A stretch of 64,000 nucleotides of DNA from UBA8231 sp964512165. Its GTDB lineage: Bacteria; Latescibacterota; UBA2968; UBA8231. Of this stretch, positions 40,639 through 48,241 are shown in pieces (within the stretch, counting starts at the first letter, position 1; each line of letters opens with the position of its first letter). Made by a program: the position numbers and the translations under genes. Under the pieces are notes generated by a model. That model was given only the letters and a program-made list of their open reading frames with translations. It was not told the DNA's origin and searched no databases. The stretch covers positions 4,763 to 68,762 of the forward strand of contig CAZEHQ010000002.1 of assembly GCA_964512165.1 (NCBI GenBank), written 5' to 3'.

Positions 40639-42144
40639 ATGCGAGCCTGTCGCAACTCGGTGCGGCCCTTGGCCATGGGGGCCCTTCTGGTGTGCCTGCT
40701 CACCGCGCCCGCCCACGGGGTGGAGCCCCCCGGCGCAGTCGCCGCGACTCCGGATACCCTCACCTTGCCGGAGTGCCTGGTCCTGGCCTACCGGAACAAC
40801 CTCGATCACAGGATCGACCGGGCGACTCTGACCGCCGGCCAGGAGCGCCTGCGCGCCGCCCGGGCACCCTTCGAGGCCAACGTCAACGCCGACCTGACCC
40901 TGCCCAGCTACAGCGAGAGGCGGGACGTCATCGACAACGAGGCCCTGCTGGCCCGCATCCGCCAGGAGGACACACGCCTCGACTACGAGGGTAGGGTCAG
41001 CCTGTCCCAGAGGTTCCGGAACATCGGCGAGTTCTCGCTCATCGGTTCCGGGTTCCGCAACGACTTCAGCTCCAATCGGCGGCAGGACTTTCGGGAATAC
41101 AGCGCCGACTTGAGCCTCGCCTACGAGCAGGAAATCCTGACCGATCCCGAGGAGGAGCTGCAACTGCGCACGGCCGAGCTGTCCTACGCCGCGGGGCTAT
41201 CCACCCTGCAACGGCAACGGGTGCAGCTCGAGTCCCGGGTGGTCAACGTCTACTACGACCTGGTCCAGGGCGTCCGTCAGCTGGAGATCCAGAAACAGCG
41301 GCTGGATCAGTCCCAGGCCGCCCTCGAGCTGGCCAGGCGCAAGTTCGAGATCGGCCTCATCGCCGAGGTCGAGGCGCTGCGGCTCGAGGTCGACGAGTTG
41401 CGCGCCCAGGCGGAGTACGCCGAGGCGGCGACCCGGATCGAGTCCCGTCGCGACGCCCTCCGGCAGGTGCTGGCCATGGACGTCGAGACCCCGCTGGCGG
41501 TGAGCACCAGGGTCGACTTCACCATCCTGGCCGTCGACGAAGAGACCGCTGTCGCCGTCGCCCTGGTGCGGCGCACCGACATGAAGCAGCAGCGCCTGCG
41601 GCAGCGAATCGCCCAGCTGGACTTGAAGCGAACCGCCCAGAGCATGGGGCCGTCCGCCTCCCTGAGCGCCCGGGTCAATCTGACCGGCCGCGGACCCGAC
41701 CCCTACGACGTGGGGCGGACGCTGGAGCGCAGCCTCATCTCGGCCAACATCCGCGTGGGCCTGCCCCTCGTCGACGGCGGCCGGCGCCGGGGCGTGGTGC
41801 GCCAGGCCGAGATCGACCTGGAACAGAGGGAGCTTACGGGGGAGCAGGTGCGCCAGCAGGTGGTGCTGGAGGTGCGGGAGGCGGTGCGCTCGGTGCAGGA
41901 GGCGGAGCGTCAGATCCGGCTTTTGAACTCAGCCCTGGAGGTAGCGGAGCGGACCTTCGAGGTTGAGCAGAGCCGGTTCGAGCTCGGCCTGGCCAACAGC
42001 CAGGAGCTTCTCGACGCGCAGACCGATCTCACCCAGGCGCGTACCGCGGCGCTCAACGCCGTGGTCTCCTACCAGAGGGCCCTGCAGGATCTGCGCCTGG
42101 CGACGATGGCGGAACCAAAGGAACTGGTGGCCGGGGACGGATAG
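40639..42144 (+). CDS. TolC family outer-membrane efflux channel
   Basis: 501 residues with a signal peptide (basic RACRNSVR, hydrophobic MGALLVCLLTAP, cleavage after AHG). Two outer-membrane efflux protein repeats follow: the first about residues 35-250, rich in coiled-coil (VNVYYDLVQGVRQLEIQKQR, LELARRKFEIGLIA), the second about 270-495 with the matching LEVREAVRSVQEAERQIR and FELGLANSQELLDAQ, the pattern of TolC barrel-tunnel halves. No periplasmic adaptor or inner-membrane pump gene adjoins. ATG 40639 is chosen over the upstream TTG 40603 because it begins the signal peptide. Confidence 0.88.
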   Translation: MRACRNSVRPLAMGALLVCLLTAPAHGVEPPGAVAATPDTLTLPECLVLAYRNNLDHRIDRATLTAGQERLRAARAPFEANVNADLTLPSYSERRDVIDNEALLARIRQEDTRLDYEGRVSLSQRFRNIGEFSLIGSGFRNDFSSNRRQDFREYSADLSLAYEQEILTDPEEELQLRTAELSYAAGLSTLQRQRVQLESRVVNVYYDLVQGVRQLEIQKQRLDQSQAALELARRKFEIGLIAEVEALRLEVDELRAQAEYAEAATRIESRRDALRQVLAMDVETPLAVSTRVDFTILAVDEETAVAVALVRRTDMKQQRLRQRIAQLDLKRTAQSMGPSASLSARVNLTGRGPDPYDVGRTLERSLISANIRVGLPLVDGGRRRGVVRQAEIDLEQRELTGEQVRQQVVLEVREAVRSVQEAERQIRLLNSALEVAERTFEVEQSRFELGLANSQELLDAQTDLTQARTAALNAVVSYQRALQDLRLATMAEPKELVAGDG

Positions 42145-42156
42145 GCCGTCCCCTAC

Positions 42157-42173
42157 CTGAGGCGGACCCTCAG
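42157..42173. terminator. Small hairpin between convergent TolC-like and DksA-like genes
   Basis: CTGAGG and CCTCAG flank a 5-nt loop; the plus-strand side continues with a T-rich TCCTTGTCGTTGTTG. The stem is only 6 bp and it overlaps the stop codon of the DksA-like gene, so termination here is tentative. Confidence 0.3.
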
Positions 42174-42658
42174 TCCTTGTCGTTGTTGTCCATCAGGGGG
42201 TGGGAAAACTCCTCGCCGTCCTGGAAGATGGCGCGCCGAGGCCTCAGCTTCGTGTAGGTGGGGATGCGGTTCTGCTCCTGCGCCTCCTGGCAGGCGACAC
42301 AGAGGCGCGCCGTGGGCAGTGCCTCGAGCCGCAACTTGGGGATGAAGGGGCATCCCTCGCACAGGTTCAGGGGCGTCTCGAGGCAGGCTTCGCACTCCCC
42401 GTAGGTCCCGGTCTCCAGCTTTTCCAGGGCCAGGGTGATCTCCTCGAGCTCGCGGCGCTCGGTATCGCCAAGGGCGACGAGCAGCTCCATGGCGCCGGCC
42501 TCCACGGCCCGGTCGAGGTCGTCGGCCTTGGGGTCCTGCAGGGTGTCGATCTCCTGCTCGGTGCCGTCGAGGTCGTCCAGGATGTCGGACCGCCGCGCGA
42601 GGAGGTACTTCTTCATCTTCTCGCGGTCCCGCTTGTTCAGTGCTACCCGTTTCGCCAT
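42170..42658 (-). CDS. DksA/TraR-like RNA polymerase-binding factor with six-cysteine finger
   Basis: 162-residue secondary-channel regulator of RNA polymerase. An N-terminal coiled coil carries the acidic tip motif D46-x-x-D49-x-A51 (DDLDRA), as in DksA. The zinc finger has the usual Cys89-x2-Cys92 and Cys120-x2-Cys123 with RLEALPTARL between, but an extra Cys100-x2-Cys103 pair is inserted, making six cysteines. The tip motif predicts ppGpp-type transcription control. Encoded 17 bp downstream of the UVR-motif gene and probably in the same transcript. Ends convergent with the TolC-like gene. Confidence 0.87.
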   Translation of the reverse strand: MAKRVALNKRDREKMKKYLLARRSDILDDLDGTEQEIDTLQDPKADDLDRAVEAGAMELLVALGDTERRELEEITLALEKLETGTYGECEACLETPLNLCEGCPFIPKLRLEALPTARLCVACQEAQEQNRIPTYTKLRPRRAIFQDGEEFSHPLMDNNDKD

Positions 42659-42675
42659 TTCCCCCGCCTCTCCCC

Positions 42676-43446
42676 CTACCGTGGCCCGTGGGCCCGGCCG
42701 GTATCCATCTCCCTGAGCCTGTCCCGCAGCGACGCGGCCAGCTCGAACTCCTCCTCCTCCACCGCAGCCTCCAGGTCGACCCGCAACTGCTCGCTTCGCG
42801 ACCGGGGCCGGTTGTCCTCGACCTCCTTCTCCCAGTCGCGCAGGAAGACCAGCTCGGTGCAGGTCTCCATGGCCTCCGGGCCGCCGCTGATCCTCAGGAT
42901 GCCTTCCACCTCGGTGATGCCCGCGCGGATGACGGCAAGGGCCTTGCCGTGGTCCTCCTCCTCCAAGTGCTTCAGGGCCCGCGCCTGGATGCGGTGGGCG
43001 GTGACGAAAACCCGGTACTGGTCACGGATCTGCCGATCCTCCTCGTGCTCGCCGAACTCCCCGCACAAGTCTAGAATGCCCAAGTTGTGCACAGCGTCCT
43101 GCTCGGCCAGCTCGTACTGTTTCAGCTCGAAGAAGCTGATGCGGCGCCAGTAGTACTGCATGGCCTCCTGGCCCAGGGCCCAGCAGTCCTCCCGCCCCAG
43201 CACGAAGGGCTCGGAGCTCCCTGAGGAGCGGTGGCGCCGACGCTCGGCCCGGTAGTGGTCGAGCAGCGACGGCTGGTCGTGCACGATGGCCCCGTCGGGG
43301 CGCCCCGACCACTCCAGTTGCATGATGCCCAGATCCATGCGGATCTGGATCAGGTCGCGCCCGTCCTCGGAGGTGATCTTGCGGACGCGCAACTCCCCGG
43401 GCTCGTAGGTCCAGGCCTTGAGGATGCGGCTGATGTCGTCGGTCAT
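42676..43446 (-). CDS. Protein with C-terminal UvrB/UvrC (UVR) motif
   Basis: 256 residues. The last about 40 residues (LRVDLEAAVEEEEFELAASL, then RDRLREMD) form a UVR motif, the helical hairpin by which UvrB and UvrC, McsA and ClpC-type proteins bind partners. The rest is charged, mostly helical, with no recognised catalytic site; a YYWRRISFFELKQYELAEQD stretch resembles tetratricopeptide-like helices. ATG 43446. A very good promoter lies 60 nt upstream. Function unknown; linkage to the DksA-like factor suggests a stress or regulatory role. Confidence 0.72.
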   Translation of the reverse strand: MTDDISRILKAWTYEPGELRVRKITSEDGRDLIQIRMDLGIMQLEWSGRPDGAIVHDQPSLLDHYRAERRRHRSSGSSEPFVLGREDCWALGQEAMQYYWRRISFFELKQYELAEQDAVHNLGILDLCGEFGEHEEDRQIRDQYRVFVTAHRIQARALKHLEEEDHGKALAVIRAGITEVEGILRISGGPEAMETCTELVFLRDWEKEVEDNRPRSRSEQLRVDLEAAVEEEEFELAASLRDRLREMDTGRAHGPR

Positions 43447-43513
43447 GAAGGTCGGGAGGGGCGGCTCGGCTCGGCGGTGGCGAAGGGGGGAGCCGCCGGA
43501 AAAAGACGCGCTA

Positions 43514-43542
43514 TTATAGCCGGCACCCCGGCCGAAGTCAAC
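43514..43542 (-). promoter_or_regulatory. Near-consensus sigma-70 promoter for the UVR-motif/DksA-like operon
   Basis: On the minus strand TTGACT (43542-43537), exactly 17 bp, TATAAT (43519-43514). Start of transcription near 43507, about 60 nt before ATG 43446. The -35 box overlaps the stop codon (43538-43540) of the upstream HEAT-repeat gene. This is the best housekeeping promoter I find in the window. Confidence 0.8.
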
Positions 43543-44401
43543 CGGCCTCGCCCGGGGCGGAGTCCTGCCCCTGGCGGATCTGCTCGACGATCTCGACCAG
43601 CTCGTTGCGCAGGGTGACAGTGGTCTCGCGCTGCGCCATGTGCCGCTCGATGACGGGGAGAGCGGGGTCGCCGACGCGAACCAGGGACTGGTGGGCCAGA
43701 TCCCTCTCCTTGGGCGTCGTGTCCTCGGCCTTCATCCCGGGAGTGCCGCTGCCGGGACCGAAGAAGCCGCCGACGGGACCCTGCTGGCCGGGGAGGAGAC
43801 CCGGGCCCTGGCCGGTGAGGCCGAAGGGGCGGCGCAGGGAGTCCTGCAGGGCGCGGAGGCCCTGATCGTCGCCGGTGAACACGCCCCTCAGGCTGCGGCT
43901 CTCCTGCATGAGCATGGCGCGATCATAGTAGGACAGGGCGTTGAGCAGGATCTCCGCCGCCTCGGTCCCGCCGATCTGCCCGAGCACCTGCATGGCCACC
44001 ATGCGCAACTCCTCGCCGGAACTGCTGAGGCTGCGGTCGAGGAGGCGGCCGATCTCGGCGACGGCCGAACTGTCGCCGATGCTGCCGAGGGCGATCATCG
44101 CCTCCTGCTGCAGAGTGGTGCGCTGGGACAGCTCGCGCAGGATGTTGATCAGAGTGGGCACGGCGCGAGGATCGCCGATCTCGCCGAGGACCTTGACCGC
44201 GCTCTTGCGGGTGGCATACGGATAGTCCGGGCGGCCGGCCACCTCGAGGATCTTGTCGTACTGGCTTTCGTCTCCCGCTTCGTAGCGGCTCTTCATCTGG
44301 GAGACGCTGGTGCAGGCCGTCCACAGGAGGCCGATGGACAGCAGGCCGATGGCGGCGAGGGCCGTCAGCGGCCGGAGCGCCTTGCCACTGCCCCGTCTCA
44401 A
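43538..44401 (-). CDS. HEAT-repeat protein, probable lipoprotein
   Basis: 287 residues. N-terminal hydrophobic segment LTALAAIGLLSIGLLWTAC ends in a lipobox-like WTAC, with a non-ideal -3 Trp, so lipidation is likely but not certain. Residues about 60-180 show HEAT/armadillo-type helical repeats, each with GDPRAVPTL, GDSSAVAEI or GGTEAAEIL turns. A Gly/Pro-rich linker (GLTGQGPGLLPGQQGPVGG) precedes a last repeat with GDPALPVIERHM. TTG start at 44401, divergent from mrp across 26 bp. Likely an envelope protein-protein interaction scaffold; partner unknown. Confidence 0.72.
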   Translation of the reverse strand: MRRGSGKALRPLTALAAIGLLSIGLLWTACTSVSQMKSRYEAGDESQYDKILEVAGRPDYPYATRKSAVKVLGEIGDPRAVPTLINILRELSQRTTLQQEAMIALGSIGDSSAVAEIGRLLDRSLSSSGEELRMVAMQVLGQIGGTEAAEILLNALSYYDRAMLMQESRSLRGVFTGDDQGLRALQDSLRRPFGLTGQGPGLLPGQQGPVGGFFGPGSGTPGMKAEDTTPKERDLAHQSLVRVGDPALPVIERHMAQRETTVTLRNELVEIVEQIRQGQDSAPGEAG

Positions 44402-44427
44402 AGGGATATTCCCCGGCGGTACAAGGG

Positions 44428-45222
44428 ATGGCTCAAATTCAGACCCACAATCGCCAAGTCGTTGAAGGCGTGAAAGATATGCTCGCCGTATCGAGCGGCA
44501 AGGGCGGAGTGGGCAAGTCCACCGTGAGCGCCAACCTGGCGGTGGCCATGGCCGCCGAGGGCCGCCGCGTCGGGCTGATGGACACCGACATCTATGGGCC
44601 GAACATACCCGGCATGCTCGGCGTATCCGGCCGCGCCGAGGCCGTTCCCGGCACCCAGCGCATACGGCCGGCCGAGGCCGCCGGCGTGCGCGTCATCTCC
44701 ATGGGACTGCTTGTCGACGACGGGGTTCCGGTCATCTGGCGGGGGCCCATGCTGGCCAAGATGGTCACCCAGTTCCTGTTCTGGGTGGAGTGGGGGGAGC
44801 TCGACGTCCTTCTGCTCGACCTGCCTCCCGGCACCGGGGACGTGCAGCTGACCCTGACGCAGACCGCGCCTCTCACCGGCGCCGTCATCGTCACTACGCC
44901 GTCGACCCTGGCCTTGGAGGACGTGGCCCGGGGGGTCCAGATGTTCCGCCAGACCGATGTCCCCATCCTCGGTCTGCTCGAGAACATGTCCACCTTCGAG
45001 TGCCCTTCCTGCGGCGGCGACAGCCATCCCTACGGGCACGGGGGCGGGGCGGCTGCCGCAGCCGGACGGGGCATCCCCTTCCTCGGGGAGATCCCCCTCG
45101 ATCCGCGTCTGCGGGACGATGCGGACGAGGGCGCGCCCACCGTCCTCTCCCATCCAGAGGCTGCTGCGGCTGTCGCCCTTCGAGAAGTCGCCCGCGAGCT
45201 GATCGACAGGCTGGAATCCTAG
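44428..45222 (+). CDS. Mrp/NBP35 family iron-sulfur cluster carrier ATPase
   Basis: P-loop ATPase that carries [4Fe-4S] clusters to apoproteins. Deviant Walker A SSGKGGVGKST at residues about 22-32, GLMDTDIYGPNIPGMLG near 51-67, Walker B LLLDLPPGTGDVQLT near 130 and the cluster-binding CPSC (FECPSCGG) near 193. 264 residues, without the N-terminal DUF59 domain some Mrp proteins have. ATG 44428 with CAAGGG. Convergent with the M23 peptidase gene 12 bp away. Useful to the radical-SAM enzymes of the menaquinone cluster in this window, though linkage is only by proximity. Confidence 0.92.
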   Translation: MAQIQTHNRQVVEGVKDMLAVSSGKGGVGKSTVSANLAVAMAAEGRRVGLMDTDIYGPNIPGMLGVSGRAEAVPGTQRIRPAEAAGVRVISMGLLVDDGVPVIWRGPMLAKMVTQFLFWVEWGELDVLLLDLPPGTGDVQLTLTQTAPLTGAVIVTTPSTLALEDVARGVQMFRQTDVPILGLLENMSTFECPSCGGDSHPYGHGGGAAAAAGRGIPFLGEIPLDPRLRDDADEGAPTVLSHPEAAAAVALREVARELIDRLES

Positions 45223-45234
45223 CCGCGCGCACCC

Positions 45235-47514
45235 CTACCGCGAGGTGAAGGTCACCTGCCGCCGGGTCTCGTTGGCGGCCCGGTCGCGCACCGTGATCAC
45301 GAGCGTGTGGGGTCCCGCCGCGAGGGGGGCGTCGGGTACCGCCGTCACCCGGGCCGCCTCGGGATCGTACTCCGAGATGAGGCGCTTCCCGTCGAGCTCG
45401 AGGACCAGATCCTTCTCGCGGCCGATGCCGGAGCCCTGGTCGAGGACCCGCGCCGAGAACCGGGGCGTCGTCACGGTGGAGCCCTGTGTCGGCTGCACGC
45501 CGCTCACCTCCGGCGGCGTCTCGTCGATCATCACGGCGAAGTGCCCTAGCGCGCGAACCTTCGCCGTCACGTAGCGTCCTCCCTCCTGCCGATCGTTGCC
45601 CCTGAATCCCCAGCGCCCCCGGCCGGTGCCGGAGTAGACACCGGCCTTCTCGAGCGGAACGCCCGCCGGAACCCGCAACCACAGTCGAACGGGCTCGTCG
45701 AAGGCGGCGTCGGCGGGACCGAGCCGGCAGCCGAGAGCGGTGGCGCGCAGGCCCTTGGACGCTTTCGGGGTGAACCGCCGGGCCTGGGGAGCGAGGGGCT
45801 GGTAGGCGGAGCCCGCCGAGGCCTGGAGCCGCACCTGGTCTCCCAGGTAGCTCAGGGTCGCCCGCGCCCCGGGGCGCAGACGCTGGCCGGACAGGGCCAG
45901 GTCCTGCCGTGACTGGTTGCCGCCGGCGCCGCTGGCGGTGACGCTCACCAGGACGGGGTGCACTTCCGGCCTCGGCAGGGGGACGACCGCCCGATAGGTC
46001 CACCCGCCGACCTGCCGCACGGGCACCGGCGCCGGTGAACCCGCGATCTGGACGAGGGGCAGGCCGGAGAGAGGACCGCCGGATTCGATGTCGACCAAGG
46101 CGTGCTCGGCCCTCGCCTCGGCCGTGACTTGCAGGGCCGTGGGCCGTGGGGAGGCGGTTTCGCCCGCAGAGGCCAGGACCACGGACTCCGAAGGGGCATC
46201 GCCGGCCCGCAGCGACAGCCGCCAGAACGGCGACCGGTCGGGCAGCTCCCAGGTGAAGGGGCCGTCTCCGGCCGGTACCTCTCCGACGAGGGCCTCGTTC
46301 CAGTCCTCGCCGTCGGGCGAGCTCGACAGGGTGACGGCGAGCCGGCCGCCGCCGTCCAGGGCCAGGTCGGCGTCCAGGAAGCCTCCCTCCGACGACTCCG
46401 TCAGCCGCGCCCAGCGAACCCTCGGCGGAGGGGCGCAGTGCAGGCTCAAGGCCGCGCGGCTCTCGTTGCCGGCGGCGTCGCTCGCGCGCACCTCGATCCG
46501 ATGTGTCCCGGCCTCCAGGCCTCCAGGGCCGCAGGTGACGGTGCCGTCGCGGCCACCGTCGGTCTCGTAGAAGGAGAGCCGGTTGCCGGGCCGGCGGTAG
46601 AGCAGACTGTAGACGCCGCCCTCGAGGCGCAGGCGGTCGAGGGCCATCTGGTGCCGGTCGGCGTAGGTGAAGCGGCGGTAGCGTGAGCGCAGGAGCCGCT
46701 GGCCGTCCACGTACAGCTCGTGGACCAGAACGGCGAGCTTGTTGGGCGCCTCGTCGGCCTGGTCGTGGGAGTTCACCCCGATCCCCACACGCCCCCAGGC
46801 CGACACTTCCCGCGCGGCGACGAAGCGGCCTCTGCCGGAGGCGCTCAGGGGAACCTGCCGGCGGAGGTGGCCGCCGTCCACCGTGGACCCGGGCCCGATG
46901 GGCAGGAGCATCAGGCCTCGGAGCACCGGCGGCGTCGTGTCGGTCACGGGCCCGATACCATGGAGCAGGGGGTTCACCGGTGCGTTGGCGGCGTCGCGGA
47001 TCTCCAGGTGCAGGTGCGGCGGGCCCGCCCCGCTCTGGCCGGTCCAGGCGATCCCCTGGCCCCGGCGAATCCGCATGTCCCCCTTCTCGAGCCAGAGATC
47101 GACGGTGTACTGCCGGGTGCGTTGCTGCTCGGCACGGACCCGCTCGGCCGCCGGCGCGAAGAACCTCTCCAGGTGGGCGTAGACGACGAGGCGCCCGTCG
47201 TCCAGCCGCTGGTAGAGGGCGAGGCCGTATCCCCATGGGCTGGTGCGCAGCCGCTCCACCCATCCGTCGGCCACGGCGTGCACCTGGAACCCGGTCTTGC
47301 CCCAGGTCTTGAGGTCCACCCCCGCGTGGAAGGAGGAGCTGCGGGTCTCGCCGAAGGTGGAGGAGAGGGCCGCCGGCTTCAGGTCGAGGGGCCAGCGCAG
47401 CGGCGCGGGCTGCGCCGACGTGGAGGAGGCGCAGATCAGCGAAAGGAGGAGGAGCGTCCGGCGGGTTCGGCGGAGTCGTGGGATGGTGCCGCGCCCGCGC
47501 CGGTCAGGCGCCAT
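45235..47514 (-). CDS. Exported M23 (LytM-like) peptidase with Ig-like/beta-sandwich repeats
   Basis: 759 residues. Signal peptide ending in STSAQP after RRTLLLLSLICAS. The LytM domain (about residues 45-200) has FHAGVDLKT (HxxxD) and PPHLHLEI (HxH), the zinc ligands of an active endopeptidase. The long remainder contains beta-sandwich repeats with typical DAAGNESR / DRAANETR turns (near 345 and 745) as in big-Ig domains. It probably cleaves peptidoglycan cross-links in the periplasm. ATG 47514 lies within the last codons of the LpxH-like gene (11-nt overlap). Confidence 0.86.
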   Translation of the reverse strand: MAPDRRGRGTIPRLRRTRRTLLLLSLICASSTSAQPAPLRWPLDLKPAALSSTFGETRSSSFHAGVDLKTWGKTGFQVHAVADGWVERLRTSPWGYGLALYQRLDDGRLVVYAHLERFFAPAAERVRAEQQRTRQYTVDLWLEKGDMRIRRGQGIAWTGQSGAGPPHLHLEIRDAANAPVNPLLHGIGPVTDTTPPVLRGLMLLPIGPGSTVDGGHLRRQVPLSASGRGRFVAAREVSAWGRVGIGVNSHDQADEAPNKLAVLVHELYVDGQRLLRSRYRRFTYADRHQMALDRLRLEGGVYSLLYRRPGNRLSFYETDGGRDGTVTCGPGGLEAGTHRIEVRASDAAGNESRAALSLHCAPPPRVRWARLTESSEGGFLDADLALDGGGRLAVTLSSSPDGEDWNEALVGEVPAGDGPFTWELPDRSPFWRLSLRAGDAPSESVVLASAGETASPRPTALQVTAEARAEHALVDIESGGPLSGLPLVQIAGSPAPVPVRQVGGWTYRAVVPLPRPEVHPVLVSVTASGAGGNQSRQDLALSGQRLRPGARATLSYLGDQVRLQASAGSAYQPLAPQARRFTPKASKGLRATALGCRLGPADAAFDEPVRLWLRVPAGVPLEKAGVYSGTGRGRWGFRGNDRQEGGRYVTAKVRALGHFAVMIDETPPEVSGVQPTQGSTVTTPRFSARVLDQGSGIGREKDLVLELDGKRLISEYDPEAARVTAVPDAPLAAGPHTLVITVRDRAANETRRQVTFTSR

Positions 47515-48175
47515 TCGGATAGACCTTCAACTCGATCCGCCCGCCGGAGACCGCGACGTAGTGGTGGGGCTCTTCGGTCCAGGCCCCGGTGTTCAGATAG
47601 CGCCGCCCGTCGTGCTCCAGCTCCATCGGAGCGTGGGTATGTCCGCAGGTGATCGCCCGCAGCCCCTGGGCCCGGGCGGTGTCCAGGGCGCGGTGGGCGA
47701 CGTGCTCGTTGAGCACCCGGTACAGGAGACGCCAGCTCTTGGCGTAGTGGGCTACGTGAACATCCTCCAGCCCGAGGCGGACTCGCAACCGGTGGAAGCG
47801 CCTGAAGGCCGCGATGAACCAGGGATGGCGCGGCATCACTCCGTCGAGCTTGTCGCCGTGCACGACCAGAAGCCGCCCGTCCACCGTAAGCCGGTGCACG
47901 AACTCGATCCCGCCGGGCTCCTGGAGGCCGAAGCCTTCGTCGTGGTTCCCGTAGACGAAGACCACGGGGCGCCGGGAGGACTCCTCCACCAGGCGGTGCA
48001 GCACCTGCTCGTGCTCGGGCGGCAGCGGATCGGCGGGGTCGTCGATGGTGTCGCCATTGAGGACCAGCCGCACCCCCTCCGGCAGCTCCCTGAGAAAGCG
48101 CAGAAAGCTCTCGTGGCGGAAGTAGGCGCTGCCCAGGTGGAGGTCGCTGACGATGTAGGTATCGCCGGCTGCCAA
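47504..48175 (-). CDS. LpxH-like calcineurin-type metallophosphoesterase
   Basis: 223 residues. All five metal motifs are present: SDLHLG near residue 10, NGDTIDD near 40, YGNHDEG near 76, VVHGDKLD near 104 and CGHTHAP near 183. The two-metal phosphoesterase resembles UDP-2,3-diacylglucosamine diphosphatase (LpxH), the lipid A step, but the 2,3-diacylglucosamine-specific lid residues cannot be verified by eye, so another UDP-sugar or diphosphate substrate is possible. TTG start at 48175 with AAGGA 6 nt upstream. Overlaps the M23 gene start by 11 nt. Confidence 0.8.
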   Translation of the reverse strand: MAAGDTYIVSDLHLGSAYFRHESFLRFLRELPEGVRLVLNGDTIDDPADPLPPEHEQVLHRLVEESSRRPVVFVYGNHDEGFGLQEPGGIEFVHRLTVDGRLLVVHGDKLDGVMPRHPWFIAAFRRFHRLRVRLGLEDVHVAHYAKSWRLLYRVLNEHVAHRALDTARAQGLRAITCGHTHAPMELEHDGRRYLNTGAWTEEPHHYVAVSGGRIELKVYPNGA

Positions 48176-48241
48176 CGGGGTCCTTGCTGATTCTGGGAGA
48201 GGGTGGTAATTAACATCCCGCGCTTGGGGTGCGCGTCATCG

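Noticed and set aside
42157..42173. Strong terminator after the TolC-like gene
   Set aside because: The stem is only 6 bp and overlaps a stop codon; kept only as a low-confidence site.
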